NCBI RefSeq assembly: GCF_000003605.2
Contig: NW_003134838.1
Span: 180,521-206,406, forward strand
Direction of reading: 5' to 3'
Source of the DNA: Saccoglossus kowalevskii
Lineage: Eukaryota; Hemichordata; Enteropneusta; Harrimaniidae
Length of the DNA stretch: 25,886 nucleotides
How positions within the stretch are numbered: position 1 is the first letter of the stretch; each line of letters starts with the position of its first letter. The translations under genes and the position numbers were made by a program. A model generated the notes under the pieces. That model made no database searches and was not told the DNA's origin. It was given only the letters and a program-made list of their open reading frames with translations. Below are positions 11,222 to 22,200 of the stretch, in pieces.

Positions 11222-11800
11222 CATAATAATAATAACTTTATTACAATACTAAAAACCTTCAGAGGGTTTTTGTATGGTAAGGAACATAAAAAACATAGAA
11301 TACATAAGAGATAAAAATAAAATGTTAGTAAAATAAAAGAAAAAAATAAATTAATTACTTTCTGTGGTTTTAAAAAAATGTGCTCTTTAAGTATTTTGCT
11401 AAAGCTATATTATTCTCCATAATCTTTTTAAATATGGAATTCACATCCATTGTGTAAATATTTATTGCACACTCATCAAACAGTTTTTTTCTTTGTTCTA
11501 TATAGCCAGTACAAAATAGCAGGAAATGTTTTTCATCTCCTAATGCTTTAGTGTTACATTTATTACAGTGTCTATAGAATAGAATATATATATTTGGCAA
11601 AAGGTATAACAGAATAAGTGTCTAAAGCACTTAATGAATATATGAACTTACATTCTTCATACAGTTTTTCAAAGTCTGGAAAGCTAATTTTGTCAAATAA
11701 ACGTACTCTCATACGAAACAATACTAGCATTAGTGCAATGCATTATGTAATGCTTTTCGTCACCAATTTCTGATGCATCACACAATTTGCATATTCGCTC
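11222..11800 (-). mobile_element. Two adjacent LINE 3' fragments (non-LTR retrotransposon)
   Basis: On the minus strand two copies of a LINE ORF2 C-terminal domain follow each other. The first (about 11800-11575, frameshifted) reads RICKLCDASEIGDEKHYIMHC and ends AKYIYSIL-stop. The second (11590-11370) reads RHCNKCNTKALGDEKHFLLFC and ends ALAKYLKSTFF-stop. Both have the zinc-knuckle spacing C-X2-C-X9-H-X4-C typical of these proteins. The 3' end is AATAAAGTTATTATTATTAT, a LINE-like tail (11222-11242). No reverse transcriptase core is present, so these are dead 5'-truncated remnants. The clade is not determined. Confidence 0.75.
11370..11600 (-). pseudogene. LINE ORF2 C-terminal fragment
   Basis: A 76-codon open frame from the second LINE fragment. 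C-X2-C-X9-H-X4-C lies at residues 12-29, followed by the conserved YIEQRKKLFDE helix and the tail IMENNIALAKYLKS. The apparent start Met is only the first ATG in the frame and derives from the overlapping end of the first fragment. It is not an independent gene. Confidence 0.7.
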
Positions 11801-12172
11801 AGTTTATGGAATGTTAGGGACAGGCTAAACAACCTGGAACAAAGACGGACTTTGGAGCTAAATCCTTTTTAGCCCCATGGTGGGATTTTTAATTACTTCG
11901 AGATATTTCACGGTCGGCGTTGATGCATATTTTGTTTTCTAAAATCTACCCGAGGCCCTACTGTATGCAGTGTTTGCCTGTCAATCAAATTTGACCTTGA
12001 GATACAAATAAAATATTGTGGTACTCTACAACCACGAACAATGACTTGTTTTTCTACTTATATCATTTTGGCGGTTGATGACTGCGCCATTTTTTGGCGT
12101 ATTTTTGTTTGTCAACATGAAAACATGTTTTGGCTGCCTTTTAGGGTTATTTCCTGAAAAAGCAACAATATT
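11801..12172. other. Intergenic stretch, nothing firm
   Basis: May include upstream, unrecognisable sequence of the LINE fragment. GTTTGCCTGTCAATCAAATT near 11968 faintly resembles repeats at 15876 and 18812. Confidence 0.4.
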
Positions 12173-12296
12173 TTAAAGGGCGGTGGTCGTCACGCAGCGC
12201 GTGTTCGAATTTCGTACAAATAAACAATGTATTTTACACGCGTTGTATACAGCACTATGAGTCCCATATCGAGCAGGAAGTGGCGCGACGACCAAG
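12173..12296 (+). mobile_element. MITE family A, copy 3 (right end damaged)
   Basis: TTAAAGGGCGGTGGTCGTCA at the left, then GTTCGAATTTCGTACAAATA, AACAATGTATTTTACACG and ATGAGTCCCATATCGA, and GGCGCGACGACCA at the right. The last bases up to TTAA have diverged. Orientation is opposite to the copy at 9693. It carries AATAAA internally. Confidence 0.82.
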
Positions 12297-12568
12297 TAGT
12301 AAACTTTGGAGAGTGTCCACGTTTTTGATGATGTTTGAAAGTGGGGTAGACCGAACCATTGTTTTAGTTTCATGGCCGACCCGAACGTTTACCTTATTCT
12401 CGAGAGTTTACATACTAGTATTTATCTAACTTTCATTTGTTTAATCTTTTTTTCAGACCTTACTACTGTGCTTTCCAAAGACAGTGATGTGTCAGTAAAT
12501 ATGATTATATAGTATAATCATGGAGGTAGAAAACAGATGGTATAATGCAAACGATGCACCAGATGTAA

Positions 12569-12769
12569 TACTGCAAAATTTATTTTAGCTGGAATTAATT
12601 TTCGCTGAAAAGACATTTTTGGTGTTTTGTATGAAATTTATTTTCATCGATTTCTGATGAATTGAATTTAAAATATAGAAAACAAGGACATCTTCACTGG
12701 ATTTTACTTTCACTGAATCACCCCTCAAGCGAAAATAAAATCCATGTGGAAATGAAGTACGTTACAGTA
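12569..12769 (+). mobile_element. MITE family D, copy 1 (about 200 bp)
   Basis: Starts TACTGCAAAATTTATTTTAG, continues GCTGGAATTAATTTTCGCTG, and ends AGCGAAAATAAAATCC...TTACAGTA, the inverted counterpart. The middle ATTTCTGATGAATTGAAT and TTCACTGAATCACCCC are shared with copies at 17908 and 18365. Confidence 0.8.
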
Positions 12770-12864
12770 TATTGATTTTAAAACATGCGTAAAATGTAAA
12801 CAAACTAGCGACAGTGATACGAATCCTTTTGTTTTTATGATAATTTAGTGGAACACACCTCCAT

Positions 12865-12905
12865 TTTGACCAATCAGGAAAGGCATAGCTATCACGTGAT
12901 CACAA
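12865..12905 (+). promoter_or_regulatory. CDO1 promoter-proximal CCAAT and E-box motifs
   Basis: CCAAT at 12870-12874 and the palindromic E-box ATCACGTGAT at 12891-12900 lie about 130-160 bases before the CDO1 start codon. TCACGTGA is the core bound by MITF/TFE/USF-type bHLH-zip factors. No TATA box is evident. The role is inferred from motif and position. Confidence 0.4.
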
Positions 12906-13026
12906 GTAGATACGTACTACCGATACGACGTATGTTCATTGACGCCGTCTCCTGACGATCGAACGTGTTGTTTATTTTTTGTGTTCGCGGTTTGTAAATC
13001 TAATTGACTTAACAGAAGTAAGCAAA

Positions 13027-13211
13027 ATGTGTGATTCAAGGGTTGGGAAACCATATTTCAAAGAACCTTCGTGTATGGAGGAGTTAATCGAAACCCTGAA
13101 CACTCTCTTTGAGTCTGACTGCGTGAACGTGGAAGAAGTACAGTCCGTTATGGAAAACTTCAAAAGCAAGGAAAGTGATTGGCGCCGGTTTGCAAAATTT
13201 GACCCGAACAG
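13027..13211 (+). CDS. CDO1: CDO1 exon 1 (residues 1-61 and two bases of Arg62)
   Basis: ATG 13027 opens [20 protein letters not shown]. The frame upstream is open but contains no ATG, so this is the first usable start. The exon ends FAKFDPN-AG, followed by donor GTAGGG. Confidence 0.95.
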
Positions 13212-16200
13212 GTAGGGTTTATGAATAAATTTGGATTTTTATGGAATGGGGTATTATTATTATGACCATAAAGTCAATCGAGTCGAAAACATCCTCTCAA
13301 CACCGACGCCAACGCGGCCTGTAAGTGATCGCGCGCCGGCATCGGGTGGGACTTGTCATTGTAATAATTACGTGTGGTTGAGTGTATTAGCATAATCACT
13401 AGAATGGAAGGACACACACGTGTTCCACTGCCTAACAAATATATGAATTATAACTGCGTATGTCGTTGTATAAGAAAATAGAATATAACCACTACATGGT
13501 TGGAATTGAATTTTCGTTGTATGTGTCACACATTTTATATACGAGTGCACGTACACTCGGACAGTCGTAAATGGGTGACAGTTCACTTGACTTCAGTGGA
13601 AATTTCCAGAAAAATACTACTAATTATCGAACCTTTGCATTACAATCTCTTGGCGACCAAGACTGGCAATATTATTATTATTATTATTAAAAAACAAATT
13701 ATTTTGTATAAAAAATTAAATTAATTAAATCTACACTGAAACCAGTCCTGAATTTGTGTTGGGTTCATGTTGGCGGTTTAAATAATATAATTATTGCTTT
13801 TCTTAATGTACAGCACATACATGAAGCTTTTCACCATTGATGTAAAAAAGACCTCTATGCTTTCACAAACGACATTATGGATGCGTGGCTATTTGAATTC
13901 ACAGAGATGTCTGTTAATGTGTATAAGCATGGAGCTCCATGGTATAAGTAATATGCACCAGTCTAGTCATTAAAACCCCACCCTCTGGTGGGTGTGATCA
14001 CAGGGAATTGGAATAACTTGAGTGAAATTTTAATGGAAAATATAGAAAAAGAAATATTTTTCGTTTTATTTCTACCCTCATTTTCATCACACTAAACCTT
14101 TGTTCCTATTACAGTCCCCAGGGACTGTGTTCCTATGAAACGGATGTTATCAGCAGTTGGTATTTACGTTTCAGATTTGCAACTCTTACTTAATGCAAAT
14201 TTTTATCCTTGATTATACCATACCTTTATTACTACTCAGACAACTAATAAATTGTTTGAGATTACTATAAAAAACACACACACAAGGGTTAAACTTCTTG
14301 CAAACCATGTCCATAGGTCGCCCTGAAAGCTCCTGGACACTTAATGATATGCAGAAATAAACAGAAAGTGCTTGCAGAAGAATAGAAAGCTATTCCAGCT
14401 CCCTGTGGTGAAATACAGGGGCACAGGGTTTCAATAATCCAGTGCATAAATAAAGCAAGCCTGCTCATAAACATATACAGGGTAACAAAGAGCCACTGTT
14501 ATGTAACAGCGAGTGACAAGAGGTCATTCATGGAGGACTTTGACTTTTTCTTCTCTGCCCTCAAATCTAACTAGGTTTGAACAAAATCATAAATTTGGCG
14601 TACAATCAGTACTTTGATATTCATAGTTGTAAACTGCCGAAAAATTGATCATGCAGGTTTGGAGACAATTCATAACTATAGGCATCCTGATGGGCATATA
14701 CAAGGGGAAGAGCACTGAGAAGCAAGGTTAGGATTAGAATGAGGGGGAGGGGGGCCCTAAGGAAGTTTTAACAAAACAAGAAACAATCAAAAACTGCACA
14801 CCTGCATGGAGAGTTTTGATTTCACTGTTAGAATGTGTTGTCTCAATTGATCAACAACTTTGCACAATTACCAAGCTTTACAAGTACTGACTACTATGGT
14901 AGTATAATGCATACAATCTTGTCTGGTAATATACAAAGGTCATGTGTCAGTTGTCATTCAATCAGGAGATTTGATTTCAGGTGACCCAAAGTTCAAATAA
15001 TCAGTAAGTGTCTTGTGATTAGTCAGCGATTTAAATATATTATCAGGATGAAACGAGTAAACACCTAAACACGCAGTGTAGGGGGAGGGCCAACAGACTT
15101 TAAAAACAAAGTTACACCTTACATGTGGATGTAACGCCAGTGATGCCATTTTTGTGGATGTGTGGTCTGTCATTCATTTTAACATTTTCTACATAATGGC
15201 TTGCAAAATTCATGAAAATTTTTCCCTTTCGAAATTCAAATGTTTGACAGTATTCTGTGTCATATAAACTTGGTTTAATTATTTGGTTATTTAGGACAGA
15301 TCGTGGAGCTAAAAAAGCTCCATGGACAGATGTACACAGCATAGCTATATACATGTACATATTACAATTATCATACCATAGTATAATTAAATAGCTGCTA
15401 CACTGTATAAGAAGTTTTGATCAAGGTGCATTTTCTTATTATTTTTGTGGTATACAGGTTTTCGGGGGTTTTTCTAGAAAAAAACTGCAAAAGGGAGGGA
15501 GCACTGCAATTCAGCGGCGCCACCAAGTGGAGGAGATATGGTACATTCAAGTTAAAATGAAGCATTCTATGGCTTCCTTGAGACCAAAATTACCATCAGG
15601 CAGATCACAATTGAAGACTGGTCAATCAGAATTTTATGGTTGCCAGAGCATCTGCTCCCCAGGGTAAGGAGGTGCATGGCCATAGCGTGAGGGCGCTGCA
15701 CCCTTGTTCCTTTGTTTAAAAGAATCCCTGAGGTTTACAACCAGAAAATGAAATCTATATTGAAATGCAAAATAATAGTTGCTGGTCTTTATCCACAGAC
15801 TTGTTATCTATGCTCTTTTGATTATTTATAGCTATTTTGTAAAATCTGGAACCTGGTTTGTAGAGAATTAGCCTTTCAAATCAAATTCTGTGCTTATTTA
15901 AAAAGTGGAGTAATGGTACCTGTCCAAAATGACAGACAGGTGGCTGGCGAAAATCGTGGCGGTATATCACATTTACACATGTTAACCTGAACAAGTACCT
16001 ACATTAGATTTGAATCAGTTTTTTGTATTTCATGCATATAAATATGTAACTTGTAAGCAAACATGTACATTGTATTTCGATAGTAGCATTCATGCACAGC
16101 TCCTTAGCATCAGCTAATAGGTCAAATACCTTAGCTATAGCCTAACGAGTCGCGTGAGTTACACCCTTCGTGGTGCTCTAAACCCAGTGAGGTCTGTTGC

Positions 16201-19200
16201 CATTTGGCCTGGCGAGGGCGCAACTACACCAGGCTACCTCAGCCCATGCTAAGAAACGTTTCATAAACGTTTAGCACAGGCTAAGAAATGGTAAGTACAG
16301 GTAAAATCTTGCCTGTTCTTAAGACTCGGTCTAGACACTTGGCACTAGCTAACAAAGTGTGCGCAAAAGTTCAGCTCAGGCTAAGCGCCAAAATTACTAT
16401 TTATAGCTGCTCAATTGGTTGTCTCATTTCTGGCAATTCGTCCGTTCCAATATACAAACATATGAAATTTAATAGCGTAAATCGTAGTCGATGTAGCGTA
16501 ATGTATTTACAAAATTGAAACAGTCCCTCTGTTTTAAAGTACTTTATTTCTATTTAGAAATATTTTCATATCAGTTCATTTTATTATCAAAAATCAGTGA
16601 AAATAAACACCATAGAAGATTTTTCAGTGAAAATTTATTCCATCTAAAGTATTTTACAGTATGTGATGTAAAGTAATCAAAGAAAATATTTAAGCCATTT
16701 AATTGTGGATGTGCTTTCGGCATTTCATTCTTCACATACACAATCATATTTTTTCTTTTAGTAGCACATGTGTTTACGTCAATTAAGGTATTTCTGATAC
16801 CAAAATAAACCATATTTTAATAATACAGGATACATTAAATATGATTTTTGGTTTTTATCATGGACTATCATAGATGGGTTTCTAATAGATCAAATACCGT
16901 ATGTGTGTGATTTTCAAAATGGAATGTTTTTTGGTCGCTAAGTATCCTGTCAACTTGTACATATGGATGACATATACTGATATCGTATATTACAAGCGAT
17001 TGCATTGTACGGTAAATGACAGATGTGACAGATCAATTACATTAACCTTTTCACAGCCAGAATTTTTCACCCAAATTTGTCTGTGCTTTTTCTAATATTC
17101 TTCAATATTTCTGGAAATGAACCCTAATTTTAGAGCCAACAGACCAAATTTGAGTTTTTACCTCAAAAATTTGACTATTTTTGTCCCAATTTTTTGAAGG
17201 TAAGTGCTGACTATACTTGGGACTATATTATGAATTTGTGATGAAAAGAAGGAACTGGTGGTAAAAAGGTTAATTCTTATTGTTTACTGTACAATGAATT
17301 CCTTTTTTGTCTAAGTGTACTTTTGTTAAAGATGTGCTTCTACAAATATGGTAAATGCTGGCTATCTCCCCTATATTTTATAATACTTTAGTTTATTTAG
17401 TGCATTTATTAACCAACTTACGTGTATATATGCATGAATCGATGTTTCTGGTGTAAGCTTTTATGTACCTTCTGTTCCAACTTTTACAAACTGCGTCATT
17501 TAGGGAATGTTTTTGGCTGAAATCCAAGTTGGGTATGTTTGTTGGTCATAACAACATTATGATTCATGTGACCTGAATAGTGAACTTGAATCATATGCAC
17601 AGTGATATAATAATTAAAAAACAGAACAGTCCATTATATGGGAGGGGGTGGACTAAGACTATTTTGTAATAATTTATTTGATCCTTGTTGTATATGTTAT
17701 GTTAGGAAATAGTACAGAATAAAACAAAAACAACAACAACAAAACAAATGCTTTATTGGCAGCTTTATTGTAGGTTTAAAAGAAGTACATGTATATTAAT
17801 AATGCTAGTAAATTGTTTCCAGATGCTAGTACTAGGATTTTATGCGTTGCATATCTATAATGTTACAAAACTTTTCAAATTTGTGGGGTACCGGGGAATA
17901 AGTTAATTACTGTTAAATACTGAGCTGGAATTAATTTTCGCTGTTTTGTATGGATTTTAATTTCACTGATTTTTAATGAGTTGAATGTAAAATATAGGAA
18001 AAAATATATATTTGCCGGATTTCATTTTCACTGAATCATCCCTTCAGCGAAAATAGCGAGCTAAAATTAAGTATTTTACTATATGTTGACAGTGCGAGTT
18101 ACAGTTGTCTAGATTGTTTATTCAATATGTCGCCTGCTGGTGCATTCTTTTTACAAAGAATATTGACAATCTGTGACTATTTATAGAGACTTTCAGTAGG
18201 CAATGTGCTAATATCGTTAGTTCAAAATACAGATATTTTCTATGTTAGTTATCGCGTGGTTTTGGCTTTGAAATTACGAGCGTGCTCTAGACTACCGGTA
18301 GATATGAAGTCCTTGCCCTGAATATTCACTGATGTAATATGAAGATACGCTAGGCTGCTTGTAATACTGTGGAATACTTATTTTCGCTGGAATTAATTTT
18401 CACTGAAAAGGCTTTTTAGGCGTTTTGTATGGAATTTATTTTCACTGATTTTTGATGAGTTTAATGTGAAATATAGGAAAAAAAGTATATTCGCTGGATT
18501 TTATTTTCATGGAATCATCCCTTCAGCGAAAATAGCGAAAATAAATTCCAAGCGAAAATAAAGTATTCTACAGTACGTCTTAGATATCTTGCTAGCACTA
18601 TAATTACGTTGCATTTACAATGAAGATGTCAACCATCTTGGATTATTTGCATTCACTGTGAGGTCTTCATTATACATGAAATCGAATATAAAAACAGGAC
18701 AAAAAAAGGTCATAGCTCTGCTATAGTATCCCTTGAGCTTGTAAATCTAATTTTCATGACCCCAGTATTTTTGACTGAATGACTGCTTGACCCTGCGTCA
18801 GTGCAAAGGATTTTGCCTGTCAAATGAAATTCTATACCTGTGTAAAATGACAGGCAGACAGATAGCTGGCTGCTAGGTTCTGTCTCATTAAAATACTTAG
18901 GTAGTAGCCCAACTATGCCTTAGAGGTAACTTTTTGTTGAAAGCTAAAATTGGAGGTAATCATTTCATGTGTGGAATGAACATTTACAACACATATTTGT
19001 CGTTAAAATCAAAGAGTTAACCTTTTCACCGTCCAGCAGTTCCTTCTTTTCACAAAATAGTCCTAGTTTGAATAGTTTATAGGCTGCACTTTCCTTCAGA
19101 AGATTAGGACAAAAATACCCAAATTTTAAAAACTGAAAACTGACTCTGAATTTGTCTGTTGGCTCTAAAACTAGGGTTCATTTCCAGAAATATTGTGGAA

Positions 19201-22200
19201 TACAAGGAAAAAGTGCAGAAAAATGTGCGTGAGGAAGTCTGGTGGAGAAAAAGTTAATGGAATACAGGACCTGCAAGTTGAAAAAATTGCATACATTTAA
19301 TTTAATATGCAGTTTTGATGGGCTAAAGTTAAATTTTGTTAATTTGTCATTTTGGATAGTATTTATCACTTTACAAGTGACAGTCTGATAAGGAGCAAAC
19401 CTATCCAAGCTGATATATTCGGAAACCTGTTAACTATATTGTGAAGTTCTACTGTAGGCTCTGGACCCAGGGGTCTATTCACAGATGTGAAAAGTTTGTG
19501 TTGAAATTCTTATTACAAATGTACATGTTTTCTAATTACCTAATTTGAATAAATTTGCATTTTTTTAGGTGTACCACAGATATCTCTCATACCACTTATT
19601 GAAAGGCATTTTTTTTTTGGTTGCAGGTATACAAGAAATTTGGTCGACGAAGGAAACGGTAAATATAATCTAATCCTACTGTGTTGGGGAGAAGGTCAGG
19701 GAAGGTGAGTTTAATATGATTTATTCTTATCTTACTGGGTTGGGGGTTGGGGGTGAATTCAATATATGACACACATCGTCTGAATCGCACAGTTTCGCGA
19801 GCTTTGATGTGCAAATTATTAAAATCATCCCCTCAGACATATAGTTGCTATGTTTTCTAATGGTCGGATAAAAATCTATGTTCATTTTGTACTGAGAGCG
19901 TATATAGCTTGCATCATGCACACAAATATTACCGTGCATTTTACGGTGGCCGTATGTTATAACTCTGTTTCTTTAGTATAGTGAAAAATGGGCAAACAAA
20001 TGAAGAAATTGAATTGATCTCATTAGTTTGATTAACCCTCGAGTAACTTCTACTGTACAATTTTGCCTGTGATGCTGCAGTAACTAGCAATTTCGCTGGA
20101 CAATGCATTGATAAAATATCTTGTGTATTGCCAGAGAGGGCACACTTAAATATATCGTTGATATGTACCATCTGCCAAGGTGTAGTGGTCAAATCTCTTT
20201 GAAAAAGTACCAATAGGGCACCTGTGTCAATGACATGTTGTTTATATTGTTACTTTGTAATTGACTGCAACTGTCCTAAACCACCCGTAAAACTTGTATT
20301 CAAAAGTCACAAAATGTGCTACTATCTATGTAGGCATCACAGACTTCCACTCACCTATCACTTGGTATACATTGGACATTTTGGTCCGTTGTTGTTTTGT
20401 TTGGATTCAAAATGGCTGACTAGTGGCCATTTTGTTTTATTGAATGCTGTTCCAGAACAATATCTTGAATATACCTTGACTGATTGGATCAAACTATATT
20501 GACATGAATTTGTTTTGATTCAAAATGGAACATGATGACTGTGCTATGTCAAAACATGGTTTTGTTAGTGACGAAAAGTAAACATTAAGAAGAAAAACAT
20601 TATCAAAGAGCTACATTCAATCTGGTCTCGTTGTTTCACATTTGGTAGTGAATGGCTAGATGTAATGATGAGTAAATGACCACAGTGAGTAGAGTTTGCA
20701 TGTACTGATAAGCTACAATGCAGTCATGCATACCTGTGGCCGCTGAAAAGTGTAAATGTTCCTGGTAAGATTAGTGTACATGTACATGCGGTGAATAGAA
20801 TATATGCCAGTGCCTTGGAACAACCGTTGTGTGTTATGTATCACAAAATAAAATGTTACATTTTCCACAGATTTTTTTCAAAATTTAGATCAAGAATTAT
20901 GTTTGATTGGTTCAAAATTATAAAAAAAAAATACTTGAAAAAAGGTAAAATTATGGCATTCAAAGGGTTAATTAAAACTATTTTGTTTTCTGTATTTAGA
21001 AGTACATCTCCAAATAGAAGCACATATAAACCTAAAATCATGTGTAGTATACTGAGTCATTAAAATATTTTTAACCTCAGACCCACACTTCTTTAATTGA
21101 TGTAAGTGCATGTGATACTAATAGAACAAACGTAGTATAGGCGTATATAATAAATATATAAAAGTCAACAGTCAAGCAGCCCCATAGTCTCTGTTCGGAT
21201 GCAGTCCAGTGGATAGACCTTGTGCATCTGTGTGTTCGTGCATCCGTGCGTGCATCCGTACCTGTATCTTAGACATGCCTGGACCAATTACATTCAAACT
21301 TCACACATACATCATACATAATATCATACATATGCACAACAATTTGTTTCACGTTCTGATTCAAAATGGCCAAATGGCGGCCATTTTTGTGCTAAAAAAA
21401 TTATCAAAAATTAAGCATTTATTGATGGATTTTGTTCAAACTTGGTACTTGCATTAGACATTATGGATTCCTGATGCACGTCATTTTATTTCCAGATCAG
21501 ATTCAAAATGGCTGACTGGGGGCCATTTTGTTTTAATTAATGTGCTTCTAGAGCCATATCTCTGACATGCTATGACTAATTATGTTCAAATTTTATATAT
21601 TCATTATACATTATGATATAGATGTATTCAAAATGGCTGATTTTGTTTTAATTAATGCTGTTCCATCTAGCAATATCTCTCAATATAGACAGGTAATCGT
21701 TTGACCATCAGATACAAGATGTCAATCATTTTAATGTTAAAGTAAGGCAGTGCCCCTGCGCATGCGTCAGATGGCCATCGCGTTTCATTGTTTACAAACA
21801 AACGTCTACCCATGAGCCTTTGTGTTTTTAGTGTGTGTTGTTATCATCGCTTGGGACTCAATTCCCACGTGTGCGCAGGTGACGACCCTCCCGCTTTAAA
21901 AAATCATATCATATATTGATATGTTTTCATTCCAACTATATTACTATAAACAAAACTATATATCTTAAATTTGATAACTAACGCGGACTGTACCATGCAT
22001 GGCTTGTCGAGTTTAGTTCTGTTTTTAGTTTCTTCGTCATGTTGATAATTCAGTACTGAGATCTTGCTTTTTGCCAGGCTCTTGATTAATTATTCTTAAT
22101 AATATATTCTGTTATTTCTTGTCTTTTTTCAGTGGTATTCACAGTCACTCTGATGCACACTGTTTCTTGAAAGTTATGGATGGAACTTTACGTGAGACTC

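Larger units (their letters stand above)
13212..16537 (+). other. CDO1 intron 1, first half
   Basis: No exon recognised. Contains (ATT)n at 13670-13689, three repeat-flanked palindromes (13921-13948, 14101-14136, 15294-15331), and palindrome CTGTTATGTAACAG at 14496-14509, which is nearly the same as one at 10733. It also holds a possible dispersed repeat at 15876-15960 (partial second copy near 18812). Confidence 0.7.

Noticed and set aside
12173-12373. 66-codon minus-strand frame with 'gene-like' composition
   Set aside because: Lies across MITE family A; the same text occurs at 9693 and 24228.
12979-13026. Extension of the CDO1 frame upstream of 13027
   Set aside because: The frame is open but has no ATG, and CDO1 proteins do not have such an N-terminal extension; treated as 5' untranslated sequence.
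8648-13026. ATG12 between AP3S and CDO1, as expected from vertebrate order
   Set aside because: I looked for its conserved C-terminal blocks on both strands and recognised none; a proper translated search is still needed to exclude a short exon.
15122-15160. GTGGATGT direct repeat around a 21-base insert
   Set aside because: The insert is not a palindrome, so it does not belong with the repeat-flanked hairpins; probably chance.
20224-20502. 92-codon plus-strand frame
   Set aside because: Covers repeat E cluster 1 in CDO1 intron 2; similar repeat units elsewhere do not keep the frame.
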